Shown piece by piece: positions 1-8,433 of a stretch of 60,985 nucleotides of DNA; the stretch's first letter is position 1, and each line of letters opens with the position of its first letter. This DNA is from a virus. Both the position numbers and the translations under genes were made by a program. The stretch covers positions 1 through 60,985 of the IMG/VR virus record IMGVR_UViG_3300048996_000173, one strand, 5' to 3'. The notes below the pieces were generated by a model that had not been told where the DNA came from, did no database searches, and was given only the letters and a program-made list of their open reading frames with translations.

Positions 1-1
1 C

Positions 2-892
2 CACCACGCGCCGTGGTTCTGTTGGTTCTGGTCCCCCCAAAACCCGCCCCCCCCCCCCCACTTCTGTGCGTGGCATCGCATCGACCGACTGCTGATCGAC
101 GACCAGATCGCCGAGGCCAAAGCGCGCCGCGAGCTCATGCTCAAGACTCACGAAGTTCGCGCGCGCGTCCCGGAGGCGCAGTGGCCGGCCGGACGTCGCT
201 TCTGCTCGGGCTGCCAGTTCATGGTCCCGAAGTGGTATACCGACGACTCGAAGTGCCGGGCCTGCGCCAGTGAGTCGCGGTACGGCGCGCACATCCTCGA
301 GACCTACGGCATCACGTACGACTTCTACCTCGCGCTCTACCAGTTCCAGGGCGGCCGCTGCTACATCTGCCGGAAGGTCCCCAAGACCCGCCGGCTCGCG
401 GTCGACCACGATCACTCGCTCTTCGGTCCGGACTCGGTCCGCGGACTGCTCTGCTCCGGCGAGCGATCCTGCAACCACGACATCCTGGGCAACATCACCG
501 GGATTGAGATGGCGCAGCGCATCGTGATCTACCTCGGCGACCCGCCGGCCAGAGCCATGCGCGAGGGCCGAGATCTCCCGGACGAGGTCGCGACCGCCGG
601 CGCCTCGATGCTCGGCGGCAAGGCGCGCACCGTACGCCCGGCAGAGCAGGCGGCTGGCCAGCTCGAGGTCATGCAGAAGATGGCCGCCCAGTCGATCGAG
701 GCCCGAGCTCGGCGAGCTCGCGACCGGGAGTACAGCGACGGCGACTTCTGGCGGTTCCCGAAGGACCACGATGGCCCGCTCGACATCTTCCACGCCGTAC
801 CCGATGCGCTCGACCCGAAGGCCTGGGAGAAGCGCCTGGAGCTGGCCAGGACACGCGAAGACGAGATCGCCGCGGCGCGCGCACGAGGCTAG
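2..892 (+). CDS. Endonuclease VII / HNH-type recombination nuclease, 5' part missing
   Basis: The translation has paired cysteines (C-x2-C, about 35 residues after the internal ATG at 137), then CYIC, then a DHDH motif, then LLCSGERSCN. This is the zinc-binding and His-Me finger layout of phage endonuclease VII, which resolves branched DNA before packaging. The C-terminal half is charged and unassigned. A gene caller would start at ATG 137. Reading the same frame upstream (62-136) gives well-formed coding sequence including FCAWHRID, so I extend it to the window edge. The first about 60 bases, with 13 C in a row at 47-59, look unreliable. The start is probably the partial gene at 60938. Family confident; exact 5' end not. 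Confidence 0.75.
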   Translation, partial: HHAPWFCWFWSPQNPPPPPHFCAWHRIDRLLIDDQIAEAKARRELMLKTHEVRARVPEAQWPAGRRFCSGCQFMVPKWYTDDSKCRACASESRYGAHILETYGITYDFYLALYQFQGGRCYICRKVPKTRRLAVDHDHSLFGPDSVRGLLCSGERSCNHDILGNITGIEMAQRIVIYLGDPPARAMREGRDLPDEVATAGASMLGGKARTVRPAEQAAGQLEVMQKMAAQSIEARARRARDREYSDGDFWRFPKDHDGPLDIFHAVPDALDPKAWEKRLELARTREDEIAAARARG

Positions 893-911
893 GCCCTCCT
901 GGACGAACAGA

Positions 912-939
912 AGCCCCGGGTCCCTCAGGACCCGGGGCT
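912..939. terminator. Bidirectional terminator hairpin
   Basis: A perfect 12-bp stem (agccccgggtcc with its complement) closes a 4-base loop. It lies between the converging ends of the endonuclease gene and the leftward lysis operon, and followed by tctcgt it fits a shared terminator. Confidence 0.8.
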
Positions 940-970
940 CTCTCGTGCCCTTAGAACGGCTCTCAGGGCC

Positions 971-1144
971 TCAGAACTTCCCGCTCTTGATCTGCAGCCA
1001 GTAGAGATCGTGCTTCTGGTTGCCCAGGATCCCCGTGCGGGTCGTCGACTTGCAGACGTACTGGGCGCCGCACCCGCCGCACTTCCACCGGCGGCCGAGC
1101 TTCTTCTTCACCAGGTAGGTCCGGCAGGTGTGACCGTCCTTCAC
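971..1144 (-). CDS. Small zinc-ribbon protein, 57 aa
   Basis: GTG start overlaps the stop of the upstream glycosidase-like gene as GTGA, so it is likely translationally coupled. The product begins MKDGHTCRTYLVKKK and has C-x-(about 15)-C-G-G-C-G, a short zinc-ribbon arrangement with many lysines and arginines. It is the last gene of the leftward late transcript, just before the terminator at 912-939. Function unknown; a nucleic-acid-binding protein is only a guess from the basic zinc ribbon. Confidence 0.6.
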   Translation of the reverse strand: MKDGHTCRTYLVKKKLGRRWKCGGCGAQYVCKSTTRTGILGNQKHDLYWLQIKSGKF

Positions 1145-2280
1145 AGCCGGGCCGCCAGTCCGCGCGTTGCCCGGAGCTGCTCCTGGACGTACTTGAAGAC
1201 GACGTGCGCCGGGTCGGTGTGCCAGACCGGGGTCTTGGCGTTGTCGGCCCAGAAGCCCACCCAGGCGATGCCGGCAGACCGGAACAGGTCGGAGGAGTCC
1301 TTGTAGACCTTGAGCAGTCCAGCGGCATCGCTGCCCACCTGGTCGGCGCCGAACTCGACGACCGCGCTGCGCAGCCCGAAGTCCTGCTTGATGGCCTCGG
1401 CACGCTGGAGGAACCCGCCGAGCACGTTGGCCGCGGTCTCATAGCCAGTCGAGCTCAGCCACGCCTCGTTGTAGATGTCCTCGGAGTAGTAGTGGATCGC
1501 CGAGGAGATCGGGTCGAGGTAGGTCTTGTAGTTGAAGCCGGCGTGCTCGATCTGGTAGTGGTTGAAGTTGGCCACCAGTCGGATCTTGTCCTTGTTCGGC
1601 GACTCGTCGTACGCCTGGTGGACGGTGTTCCACTGGGCAGTCCAGGCGGCGACCGACATGTCGGCCGGCTTGATCTCGTGGTTGAAGATGAACATGAACA
1701 GCGCGTAGTCGCGGACCCGGGGATGGTCGAACAGCGCCTTCATCTCGGCCAGGCTGACCGAGCCCTTCTTGCTGCACAGGATCGCGTCACCCTTGCGCTG
1801 CGCGGCGAAGGCGGCCGCAGTCGGGCTGAGCGTCCAGCTCAGCGTCTGCCCCGGCGAGGCGAAGACTCCGCGGGCGATGTTGAACGCCGGCGCCGGGGCG
1901 GCCGCGTCGGCGAAGAGGGCCTGCTTGGCTGCAGCGTCGGCCGCCCAGTTGCTCCCCGGCGCCGGGGAGGCGTCCAGGCTGAAGATCGTCGGAGGCGGAG
2001 TGTCGTCCTGCTCACCCTCGAGTTCGGCGATGCGAGCCTGCAGTTGATCCACCTCTTCGCCGAGCTCGTCGATGGTGGCATTGCGCTCCTGGATCGCCGC
2101 CAGGTCGGTGGCATGCTGAGCCTGGAGTCCTTGGTTCTGCTGGACCAGCTGGTCGCGGTACGTCGTCAGGGCGACGACCTGCGCCTGCAGCGGGGACGTC
2201 GCGTCAGCGATCGCCTTGGTGACGTAGTCCTGGACCAGCATGTCGTACGCGGTCCGGAGGTTGAGTCCGTGGTCTGCCAT
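1141..2280 (-). CDS. Coiled-coil protein with GH26-like glycosidase domain
   Basis: 379 aa from ATG 2280; earlier in-frame ATGs give non-coding-like sequence. Residues about 30-95 are a heptad-rich coiled coil (QVVALTTYRDQLVQQNQ, then IDELGEEVDQLQARI). The C-terminal 250 residues look like a TIM-barrel glycosidase: FIFNHEIKP resembles the acid/base Glu segment of GH26 mannanase-type enzymes and SAVVEFGADQ the nucleophile segment. This is a motif-level match only. It lies at the end of the lysis region, so a virion-attached or released polysaccharide depolymerase is the best guess. Alternative: an enzymatically inactive tail-associated protein. Confidence 0.6.
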   Translation of the reverse strand: MADHGLNLRTAYDMLVQDYVTKAIADATSPLQAQVVALTTYRDQLVQQNQGLQAQHATDLAAIQERNATIDELGEEVDQLQARIAELEGEQDDTPPPTIFSLDASPAPGSNWAADAAAKQALFADAAAPAPAFNIARGVFASPGQTLSWTLSPTAAAFAAQRKGDAILCSKKGSVSLAEMKALFDHPRVRDYALFMFIFNHEIKPADMSVAAWTAQWNTVHQAYDESPNKDKIRLVANFNHYQIEHAGFNYKTYLDPISSAIHYYSEDIYNEAWLSSTGYETAANVLGGFLQRAEAIKQDFGLRSAVVEFGADQVGSDAAGLLKVYKDSSDLFRSAGIAWVGFWADNAKTPVWHTDPAHVVFKYVQEQLRATRGLAARL

Positions 2281-2298
2281 CTGCCCAGCGTACGAAAG

Positions 2299-2329
2299 AG
2301 CCCCGCCAGCCACAAGGGCTGACGGGGCT
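2299..2329 (-). terminator. Terminator hairpin
   Basis: A 13-bp stem with one mismatch and a 5-base loop, followed on the minus strand by ctctttcg. It separates the holin-like gene from the glycosidase-like gene. Confidence 0.7.
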
Positions 2330-2344
2330 TCAAACGACTGATGC

Positions 2345-2725
2345 TCAGGCGACCCGGCGGAGCTGGACGCTGGTGAACGCCTCGTTGTGGAGGCCCGGGT
2401 TCTCCGCAGCCTCGGTGGTCTGGCGCAGGAAGCCGGCCAGGGCGAGCTGCAGGGCCGAGATGATGGCCGCCTGGAGAGCGACGTCGATGTCCGCGCCGAA
2501 GCCGACCAGCAGCGCCAGGACGGCCTGGGCCGCGCCGACGACAACCGCCGTCTGGACCTTCTTGGTGTAGATGGCGGTGACCAGAGCGAACGCTGCGCCG
2601 GCGGCCGCCTGGATCAGGGTGGACCGGACGTCGTCCAGGCCGAACGTGCCGAGGACGACCAGGACGCCGAGGACGCCCTGGAGAACGCCGGCAAACGCGG
2701 CCGGCTCGTAACCGAAGATCTTCAC
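2345..2725 (-). CDS. Holin-like small membrane protein
   Basis: 126 aa. Several hydrophobic stretches are visible: FAGVLQGVLGVLVVLGTF, then AAAGAAFALVTAIY, then VVGAAQAVLALLVGF, with a charged C-terminus. Two to three membrane passes, small size and position beside the endolysin and glycosidase fit a holin or holin-like protein that lets lytic enzymes through the membrane. Two other small membrane proteins lie upstream at 4415-5313, so which of the three is the true holin cannot be told from sequence. Confidence 0.55.
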   Translation of the reverse strand: MKIFGYEPAAFAGVLQGVLGVLVVLGTFGLDDVRSTLIQAAAGAAFALVTAIYTKKVQTAVVVGAAQAVLALLVGFGADIDVALQAAIISALQLALAGFLRQTTEAAENPGLHNEAFTSVQLRRVA

Positions 2726-2734
2726 GTGATGCTC

Positions 2735-3379
2735 CTACTCGGTGATGAGGTTGAAGTCGTTGAGCCGGAAGGTCCGCTCCGCGCCGGCGGTGTTCGCGAT
2801 CTCGACGCCGTACTCGACGGCCGAGACCTTGTCGCTCCCCTTCAGCCAGCCCTTGCCGACCAGCCAATCCAGGACCGCGAGTACATCCAGGCGACCGACG
2901 GGGGTGGGCTTCTCCATCGCCAGGGCGATGTATGACCCACCGACGTGCGATTGGCGCCGCCAGGCAGTGAAGGCGTGCCCATCGATCGTGACCTTGTCGG
3001 ACTCCGCGGCGTTGCGGGGCGGGATGACGCCGTTGTAGCGCTCGTGCGTCCAGATCATGACCTCGGCGGTCGAGCGACTGCCGAACCCGTTGACCCAGAT
3101 GTCGAACGCCCAGTCCCACTCACCGACCGTAAGCTGGTTGGCATCCCAGCTCGCCCGGATCTTGCTGAGCGAGTCGATCGTGCGGTCGAGGTTCTTCTGC
3201 GTGCACGGGTACGACTTGATCGAGCCCGCTGGGACGTCCGCGCGCGAGTGATTCCCGACGACATCCCAGCGGCCCGGCCCCCAGGCGAACATCGTCTGCG
3301 AGCCGGCCTCCTTCTGGTTGTGGACGTTGTTGTTGACGAGGAACCCGTCAACCGACCACTGGGAGAGCGGCTCGCTCAG
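2735..3379 (-). CDS. GH12-like glycoside hydrolase, probably made as -1 frameshift extension of the endolysin
   Basis: The protein carries the GH12 layout: a FLVNNNV strand, SYP and ASWD segments, AEVMIW with the expected nucleophile Glu, and near the C-terminus YGVEIAN with the expected acid/base Glu, followed by the last strand. The first in-frame ATG is at 3292, but that would remove the first strand of the domain. The frame is open and coding-like back into the endolysin with no ATG, GTG or TTG. A CTG at 3377-3379 overlaps the endolysin stop. Alternatively a CCCAAAA slippery heptamer (3382-3388) two codons before the endolysin stop would feed ribosomes into this frame, giving a 537-aa amidase-GH12 fusion. 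I list the CTG as a formal start. Confidence 0.6.
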   Translation of the reverse strand: MSEPLSQWSVDGFLVNNNVHNQKEAGSQTMFAWGPGRWDVVGNHSRADVPAGSIKSYPCTQKNLDRTIDSLSKIRASWDANQLTVGEWDWAFDIWVNGFGSRSTAEVMIWTHERYNGVIPPRNAAESDKVTIDGHAFTAWRRQSHVGGSYIALAMEKPTPVGRLDVLAVLDWLVGKGWLKGSDKVSAVEYGVEIANTAGAERTFRLNDFNLITE

Positions 3380-4347
3380 GCTTTTGGGGCCGGGACCGGC
3401 ACGTCCTCGTCGGGCGCAAGCAGGTCCAGCTTCGCCTGCGCGGTCTTCAGGGCGGCCTCGAGTCGGGTGACGGCGTCCTGGGTCTGGGCCCAGCGCGCGC
3501 CAGTCAGCTTGTCGAGGTTGTCGTCCTCGGCCTCGTTCTCGACGACGAGCTTGGTCAGGTCGGCGATCGCGGCCAGCGCGGCGCGGTTCTGCGCACGAGC
3601 CTCCTCGACCTCCTGGGCCCAGCGGCCACTGGCGATTTCGTGGAGGGCGTCGAGCTTGCCGCCCAGGACGGTGATGACGCGGTCTGCTTCAGCCACGGTG
3701 AGTTCTCCTTCAGGGTGTTGGGTGGCGGGCGGCGGGGTGCCACCGTTGACTGCCTTGATCATGGCGTCGACGTCGCGCCGAGCCTTGTCCATCGCGGTCT
3801 TGCCCGGGTCGTCCTTGCGGCGAGTGTGCTCCCGGTGACCGATGACGCTTCCGCCGGTCCAGCCGTAGAAGTCGCAGACCGCCGCGGTGGCCCGGACTGC
3901 GGTGTCGTAGGCCTTGGCGGTCATCGGCTGACCACCGTCGTACTTGACCTCGAATCCGAAGTACTGAGCGTTGCCGTCCAGCACGTCGGAACCGGGGTTG
4001 ATCTCGCCGGTTCGCGGCGCCTTGTCGGCTCTGACGAGAGTGAGGGCGGCCTGGGCGCCCTTGCCGGCGTGGTTCGCCCGGCCGGTCGTGCCCAGGATGA
4101 AGTCGCCGTCCATCTCGATCGTGGCCTGGCACAGCGCGCCGGGAATGCCTTCACTCTCCCGGCCGTCCCAGAACAGGAAGCGGTCGTACGACGTCGAGTT
4201 CTGGCCGCCGTCGCTGCCGGTGTGGTGCCACACGACGCCGACGGGGGAGAAGGCGCCCGGACGCGAACGGCCCGGGTACTTCTTCATGGTCACGCCGAAC
4301 TTGCGCAGCTGGCTTTGCCACTGCGCCTCGGTCATCGGTACGGCCAC
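3376..4347 (-). CDS. Endolysin: N-acetylmuramoyl-L-alanine amidase (Amidase_2)
   Basis: 323 aa from GTG 4347, chosen because AAGGAG lies about 6 bases upstream. VVWHHTGS near residue 40 supplies the first zinc histidine, NHAGKG is the substrate-site loop, and GHREHTRRKDDPG carries the second histidine and the downstream acidic ligand, the pattern of zinc amidases that cut the bond between muramic acid and L-alanine. Residues about 220-310 are helical, with a repeated GRWAQ/ARWAQ element, then a Pro-rich end. No signal peptide, so export needs a holin. See the frameshift note for the overlapping GH12-like frame. Confidence 0.9.
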   Translation of the reverse strand: MAVPMTEAQWQSQLRKFGVTMKKYPGRSRPGAFSPVGVVWHHTGSDGGQNSTSYDRFLFWDGRESEGIPGALCQATIEMDGDFILGTTGRANHAGKGAQAALTLVRADKAPRTGEINPGSDVLDGNAQYFGFEVKYDGGQPMTAKAYDTAVRATAAVCDFYGWTGGSVIGHREHTRRKDDPGKTAMDKARRDVDAMIKAVNGGTPPPATQHPEGELTVAEADRVITVLGGKLDALHEIASGRWAQEVEEARAQNRAALAAIADLTKLVVENEAEDDNLDKLTGARWAQTQDAVTRLEAALKTAQAKLDLLAPDEDVPVPAPKA

Positions 4348-4414
4348 GGAGGACTCCTTCTGGTGGCGGACAGGTGGGATCAACCTCCAGCCTAACTCGG
4401 CCGCGGAGGAAAAA

Positions 4415-4774
4415 CTAGACAGATGGGGGGCTGGGATCGAGGAGATCCTTCAGCGGCGGCGGCTTCGGAAGGTTGATCCCCTGAGCCGTCAGCGCCTCGT
4501 ACGCCTGCTGGTCCCAGTAGGCGTGGACGGCGATGATGGTGTCCTGCCGGCTGAGGTGACGCTGAGTCATCTCGTCACGCTGGATGAGCATTGCCTCGCG
4601 GGCCAGGATGCGCTGGTTCTCGGACTCCAGGCGCTCGACGACGCCGGACGCTGCCTTGGCAATGACCTCAGTGGCCTCGGCCGACAGCTTCCGCTTGTTG
4701 AACAGACCGGTAACCAGGGCCGTGAGGATCATCCCGATACCGAGGGCTCCGAGGAGCTGAAGGGCTGCGTTCAC
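4415..4774 (-). CDS. Holin-like protein, one membrane segment plus coiled coil
   Basis: 119 aa. An N-terminal hydrophobic helix (LLGALGIGMILTALVTGLF) is followed by KRK and a long charged helical region, then a Pro-rich end. The GTG start overlaps the stop of the upstream membrane protein (GTGA), so the pair is coupled. This design occurs in phage holins with a single membrane span and in holin partners. It precedes the endolysin gene, which supports a lysis role. Confidence 0.6.
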   Translation of the reverse strand: MNAALQLLGALGIGMILTALVTGLFNKRKLSAEATEVIAKAASGVVERLESENQRILAREAMLIQRDEMTQRHLSRQDTIIAVHAYWDQQAYEALTAQGINLPKPPPLKDLLDPSPPSV

Positions 4775-5313
4775 TCGTCGATTCCCATCCGCTTGCGGAC
4801 CTCGCGAACGATGTCCTGCTGCTCTTGAGCGTCACGCTCGTGCTTGACCGCCTGGACCGCCCGCTCCGCTTCATTGAGCAGGGCCTGGAGCTGTCCCCAG
4901 CGCCAGAAGCAGGAGATCCCCCAGCCGATGGTGATGGCCGCGGGGAACGATGCCGTCACTCCAACGACGAGGAGTACGGTGGCGCCGTAGAAGATGGCCG
5001 ACACGCCGACGCAGATCGATCCGATTTGCTCGGCCAGGATGCCGTTGACGGTCTGGCGGAACATGCCGAACAGGCAGGTGGCCGAGCCGACGGCGAGCGA
5101 CAGGCCCCAGGCGATGACCATCCAGTGGTCGAGCTGAGACTCGATCGTGCCAGGGGCGGCGTTGGCGAAGATCAGCGGGATGCCGGCCAGCGCACAGAGC
5201 GCGAGGACGAAGATCGCACGAGGATCAGCAGGATAGCGCGCGGCCGGCCGCATCACGACCTTGATGACTCGTTGCATCGTCCCTCGCAGTATCTTCTTGA
5301 TCATGGCCTTCAC
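4771..5313 (-). CDS. Polytopic membrane protein, probable holin or antiholin
   Basis: 180 aa from GTG 5313 (ATG 5304 is also possible). Hydrophobic segments include FVLALCALAGIPLIFANA, WMVIAWGLSLAVGSATCLF, ICVGVSAIFYGATVLLVVG and FPAAITIGWGISCFW, suggesting four membrane passes. The C-terminal 40 residues are a charged helix. It is the first gene of the lysis group and directly coupled to the next small membrane protein. Paired membrane proteins next to an endolysin are commonly holin and regulator. Confidence 0.6.
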   Translation of the reverse strand: MKAMIKKILRGTMQRVIKVVMRPAARYPADPRAIFVLALCALAGIPLIFANAAPGTIESQLDHWMVIAWGLSLAVGSATCLFGMFRQTVNGILAEQIGSICVGVSAIFYGATVLLVVGVTASFPAAITIGWGISCFWRWGQLQALLNEAERAVQAVKHERDAQEQQDIVREVRKRMGIDE

Positions 5314-5331
5314 GGTGGAGATTCCCCCAGT

Positions 5332-5377
5332 CCTCCCCCGAGGTTTGGTTGACAAAGCCAAGCATACTCGGGGGAGG
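5332..5377 (-). terminator. Long inverted repeat between tail-fibre and lysis genes
   Basis: A perfect 11-bp inverted repeat (cctcccccgag) flanks 24 bases that hold a smaller TTGG/CCAA dyad. It may end part of the tail transcript or control entry into the lysis genes. On the minus strand TATGCT lies inside it, but I see no good -35. Confidence 0.5.
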
Positions 5378-5387
5378 TTGCGCAGAG

Positions 5388-8300
5388 CTACGAGATCCTA
5401 GTCGCTCGCAGGTAAGAGTCAGCGTTCAGGATCAGACCGGTTGCGTTCGCCGTGTTCTGCGCCCAGTTGAGCGTGACAGTACCGAAGGTGGCGCTGGTCT
5501 TGACGATCGCCTGGAACGGGATGAAGGTCGGAATCAAGGTTGCCGTCACCTGGCCACCAACGCCGAAGGTGAGCGTGCTGGCGGCCGACCCGATGACACC
5601 GCGCCAGGTGGTCGGCGCCTCGGCTGCCGCGTCCGTGATTGCCAGTGTCGGGCCAGGCCCGAAGCCCGTCCAGCTGAACCCGGACGGGCCGGAGAACCCG
5701 ACCTTCGCATCGATCGCCGCGGTGTTGTTGGCGGTGAGCCGGAAGATCAGCATCATCTCGACGAGGTAGGTGGCATTCGCCTCGACGTTCCAGAACAATG
5801 CGGTGTCCGGGGTGATCGTGGTGTTGTTGGTCACCGTCTGGTTCGACGGCTTGACCTTCCAGATCGGTCCCCAGAAGCGATTCACGCCAGTAGGCAGAGA
5901 CTGCTCGAACGTCACTCCACGCATGAGGCCGTCGGCATCGATCCGCATGGTGCTGTTGACGTTGCGGAACATCGCCGGCGTGGCCGCAGGGAACGTATTT
6001 GTCACCGGCGCCGCGGTCGTCGTTGCCAGCGTCGTGAGCGTGAACGCCCGGGGTACGTCGTCGTACTCGACCTGACCCTGGTAGTACATGGCCGTGTCGG
6101 CTGGCTGCGTGGCTCCGCGGCCCATGTAGAGCCGAGTATGGCTCGGCGTCGAGCCGCCGGAGTACGGGATGTCCGGCGAGATGTAGCGCAACTTCGCGCG
6201 CCGACGCATCTGGAACGACTTCTTCGCGCCGAGAGTGGTCTCGTAGCCAGCCGAGCTCGAGCGGAACGTGATGCCGCCCCACCAGGTGGAAAGCCCCGTC
6301 GGCGTGTTGAAGCCCGGATCCCAGACCTCGCTAGTGTGCTTGTAGAGGAATCCGTCGCCGCCGAGCGTCCAGAAGCACTGATTGTTTGAGTCCCACGCCA
6401 TGCCGCGGCGGTTGCTGGTGGGCGACTCCCACGACTCGACATTGCGATCGTTCGCCGTCCACCCGCCCGAGCTGCCTGGGTACAAGATGTTGTCGACAGC
6501 TCGGTATACCAGGCGTGCGGCGTACGCCACGCCACGCTCGGCCGTCGCGTAACGGTGGGTAGCGCCGCCACCGATCCGGTCGAAGCCGCCGGTGCCACCC
6601 TTGGTGTCGTACTGGATGGCGCACAGCGAAGTGCCGTACGAGTTGTTGACCGAGCTGTAGCTGGCATACGGCGCTGGCAGGAACGGGATCGCACCGCCGG
6701 ATGCGTACGCCGTGATGTTGTGGTAGTTGATCTTCAGCTGGGTGCCGACCACCTCGGCGACGAACAGCTCGGTGCCGTTGGTGCCCAGCGCTGGCGTGCC
6801 GGCCGGATTCAGCGGAGTGTAGCGCTGGAAGTTGGCGCCGGTGGTCCCGACCGGGCAGCTGATGTACCAGTCGCTCGAACCGCCCACGAAGCGGAATAGG
6901 TTGTAGACGCCAGCCTTCGGGCCGGTCGGGATCGAGATAGTGGACCAGATCTGCCAGTCAACGTAGTCGTTGAAATAGACGCCCGTGCCGTACCGGTCCT
7001 TCGGGGCGCCGTTGATGTCGAAGAACCAAGCGCGCGAGCCGTTGGGGCGAGCCTGGAAGACGATCCAGGTTCCCCCGGAACCCTCGGTCGGCTTAAACTC
7101 CAGCCAGGTGGCGTCTCCGGGCGCGAAGTCGAACGGGCCACCGGGCAGCACTCCGGTCTTCTGAGCTGGCGTCAGGCTGGCCGTACTGAACTGGATCTTG
7201 TCGTAGTCGATCTCGAACTGCGGACTGGCTGACGGCGAAGCGATCCCGTTTTGCAGGATCATCGCGGCGTCGGCGGTCATCTCATTCGTGGCGGACTGAA
7301 TCGACATGCCACCGAGCACGGTGGCCCGGCGTACGACGAGCTCGCCGTCGAACAGCGCCTCGGTGCCGTCCGTCGGGAAGTTGATCATCAGCGAACCGTC
7401 GGACTTGTAGCCCTTGATGCCGACCGTGCCGAACTCGACGCGCTGGCCCTCGGTGGCCGTCTTGAAGACGCTGGCCAGGATCACCTCGGCGGAGAACAGC
7501 TCGCCGGTGAGCGTGCCCAGCTGTACATGCTCGGCGACGATGGTGTTGGCGAGAATCTGCACGCCCTCGACGCGGAAAATCGCGACAACGGCCTGCAGGC
7601 TCTGCGCGGCGGCACCGTCGTCGTCCTTTGCGATGATGCGGGCGTAGTACGTCGTGTCGTACTGGAGGGCGTAGGGATCGGCGTCGCCCGGGGCCGGCTC
7701 GGGGCCAGGCAGGCGCTTCACCGTGAACTGAGTGCCCTCGGTTTCGCCAAGGTAAGTAGTCGAGTCCGCGGTGAAACCTAGCGTGTCACTGACGTGGATC
7801 TCGTACTTGACCGGGTCAGCGTTGGTGATCGCCGTCCAACGAAGGACGGCGTTGTCGATGCCGGACATTGCGAACGGGTCAGGGGAGCTGGCGGGTGCGA
7901 AGCCATCCGAGCTGACGATGACCGGCCAGCTGTCAGCCTCCGTGGCGACCGAGCTCGGCGAGACGACGCCGGCAACCGTCCACGTGACCAGCTTGACGTA
8001 GTAGGTGCCCGGGGCGAGGCCGACGATCTGCTCGCCGCCGGTGGCCGCCACGAACGAGGCGACCCGGTTGCTGTGGTCCGGAGTGAATCCGGCCGTGGCG
8101 CCGATGTGGGCGTCGACGCGCAGGAAGTCCATCGGCAGGATGCCGCCGCTGGCGAACAGGCCGTTCCAGCGGACGATCAGCGCCTCGGTGGCGTCGTCGA
8201 CGACGGCGGCCAGCGGAGTCGGCGGAGTCGGGCCGTTCTGAGCCGTGGCGTTGTAGGTGCCATCCCACTGCCGGCCGATCGTCATGACCTGGCTATCACC

Positions 8301-8429
8301 GGCGTACGCCGACAGGGCGCCGTCCTCGATGGCGGAGTATGCCAGCTGCGCGTTGGAGCCGAGTGCGCTGACGTTCCGCTCGACGGCGGCGAGTCGGCGC
8401 GCGAGGGTGAGCAGCCTCTGATCGGTCAT
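5388..8429 (-). CDS. Large minor tail protein / tail fibre
   Basis: 1013 aa, starting MTDQRLLTLARRLAAVE with a short coiled coil. Residues about 70-290 read as beta-rich domains of fibronectin III type (VRWNGLF, APGTYYVKLVTW, VLRWTAITNADPVKYEIHVSD). The middle segment (ILANTIVAEHVQLGTLTGELFSAEVIL) resembles the helical hinge seen in phage central tip proteins. The C-terminal 600 residues are Gly, Thr and aromatic rich, like receptor-binding regions. It is the distal-most gene of the tail cluster, so host recognition is likely. The exact receptor cannot be inferred. Confidence 0.75.
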   Translation of the reverse strand: MTDQRLLTLARRLAAVERNVSALGSNAQLAYSAIEDGALSAYAGDSQVMTIGRQWDGTYNATAQNGPTPPTPLAAVVDDATEALIVRWNGLFASGGILPMDFLRVDAHIGATAGFTPDHSNRVASFVAATGGEQIVGLAPGTYYVKLVTWTVAGVVSPSSVATEADSWPVIVSSDGFAPASSPDPFAMSGIDNAVLRWTAITNADPVKYEIHVSDTLGFTADSTTYLGETEGTQFTVKRLPGPEPAPGDADPYALQYDTTYYARIIAKDDDGAAAQSLQAVVAIFRVEGVQILANTIVAEHVQLGTLTGELFSAEVILASVFKTATEGQRVEFGTVGIKGYKSDGSLMINFPTDGTEALFDGELVVRRATVLGGMSIQSATNEMTADAAMILQNGIASPSASPQFEIDYDKIQFSTASLTPAQKTGVLPGGPFDFAPGDATWLEFKPTEGSGGTWIVFQARPNGSRAWFFDINGAPKDRYGTGVYFNDYVDWQIWSTISIPTGPKAGVYNLFRFVGGSSDWYISCPVGTTGANFQRYTPLNPAGTPALGTNGTELFVAEVVGTQLKINYHNITAYASGGAIPFLPAPYASYSSVNNSYGTSLCAIQYDTKGGTGGFDRIGGGATHRYATAERGVAYAARLVYRAVDNILYPGSSGGWTANDRNVESWESPTSNRRGMAWDSNNQCFWTLGGDGFLYKHTSEVWDPGFNTPTGLSTWWGGITFRSSSAGYETTLGAKKSFQMRRRAKLRYISPDIPYSGGSTPSHTRLYMGRGATQPADTAMYYQGQVEYDDVPRAFTLTTLATTTAAPVTNTFPAATPAMFRNVNSTMRIDADGLMRGVTFEQSLPTGVNRFWGPIWKVKPSNQTVTNNTTITPDTALFWNVEANATYLVEMMLIFRLTANNTAAIDAKVGFSGPSGFSWTGFGPGPTLAITDAAAEAPTTWRGVIGSAASTLTFGVGGQVTATLIPTFIPFQAIVKTSATFGTVTLNWAQNTANATGLILNADSYLRATRIS

Positions 8430-8433
8430 AACC

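Noticed and set aside
1204-2322. 372-residue plus-strand frame
   Set aside because: Opposite the coiled-coil glycosidase-like gene; shadow translation without a start signal.
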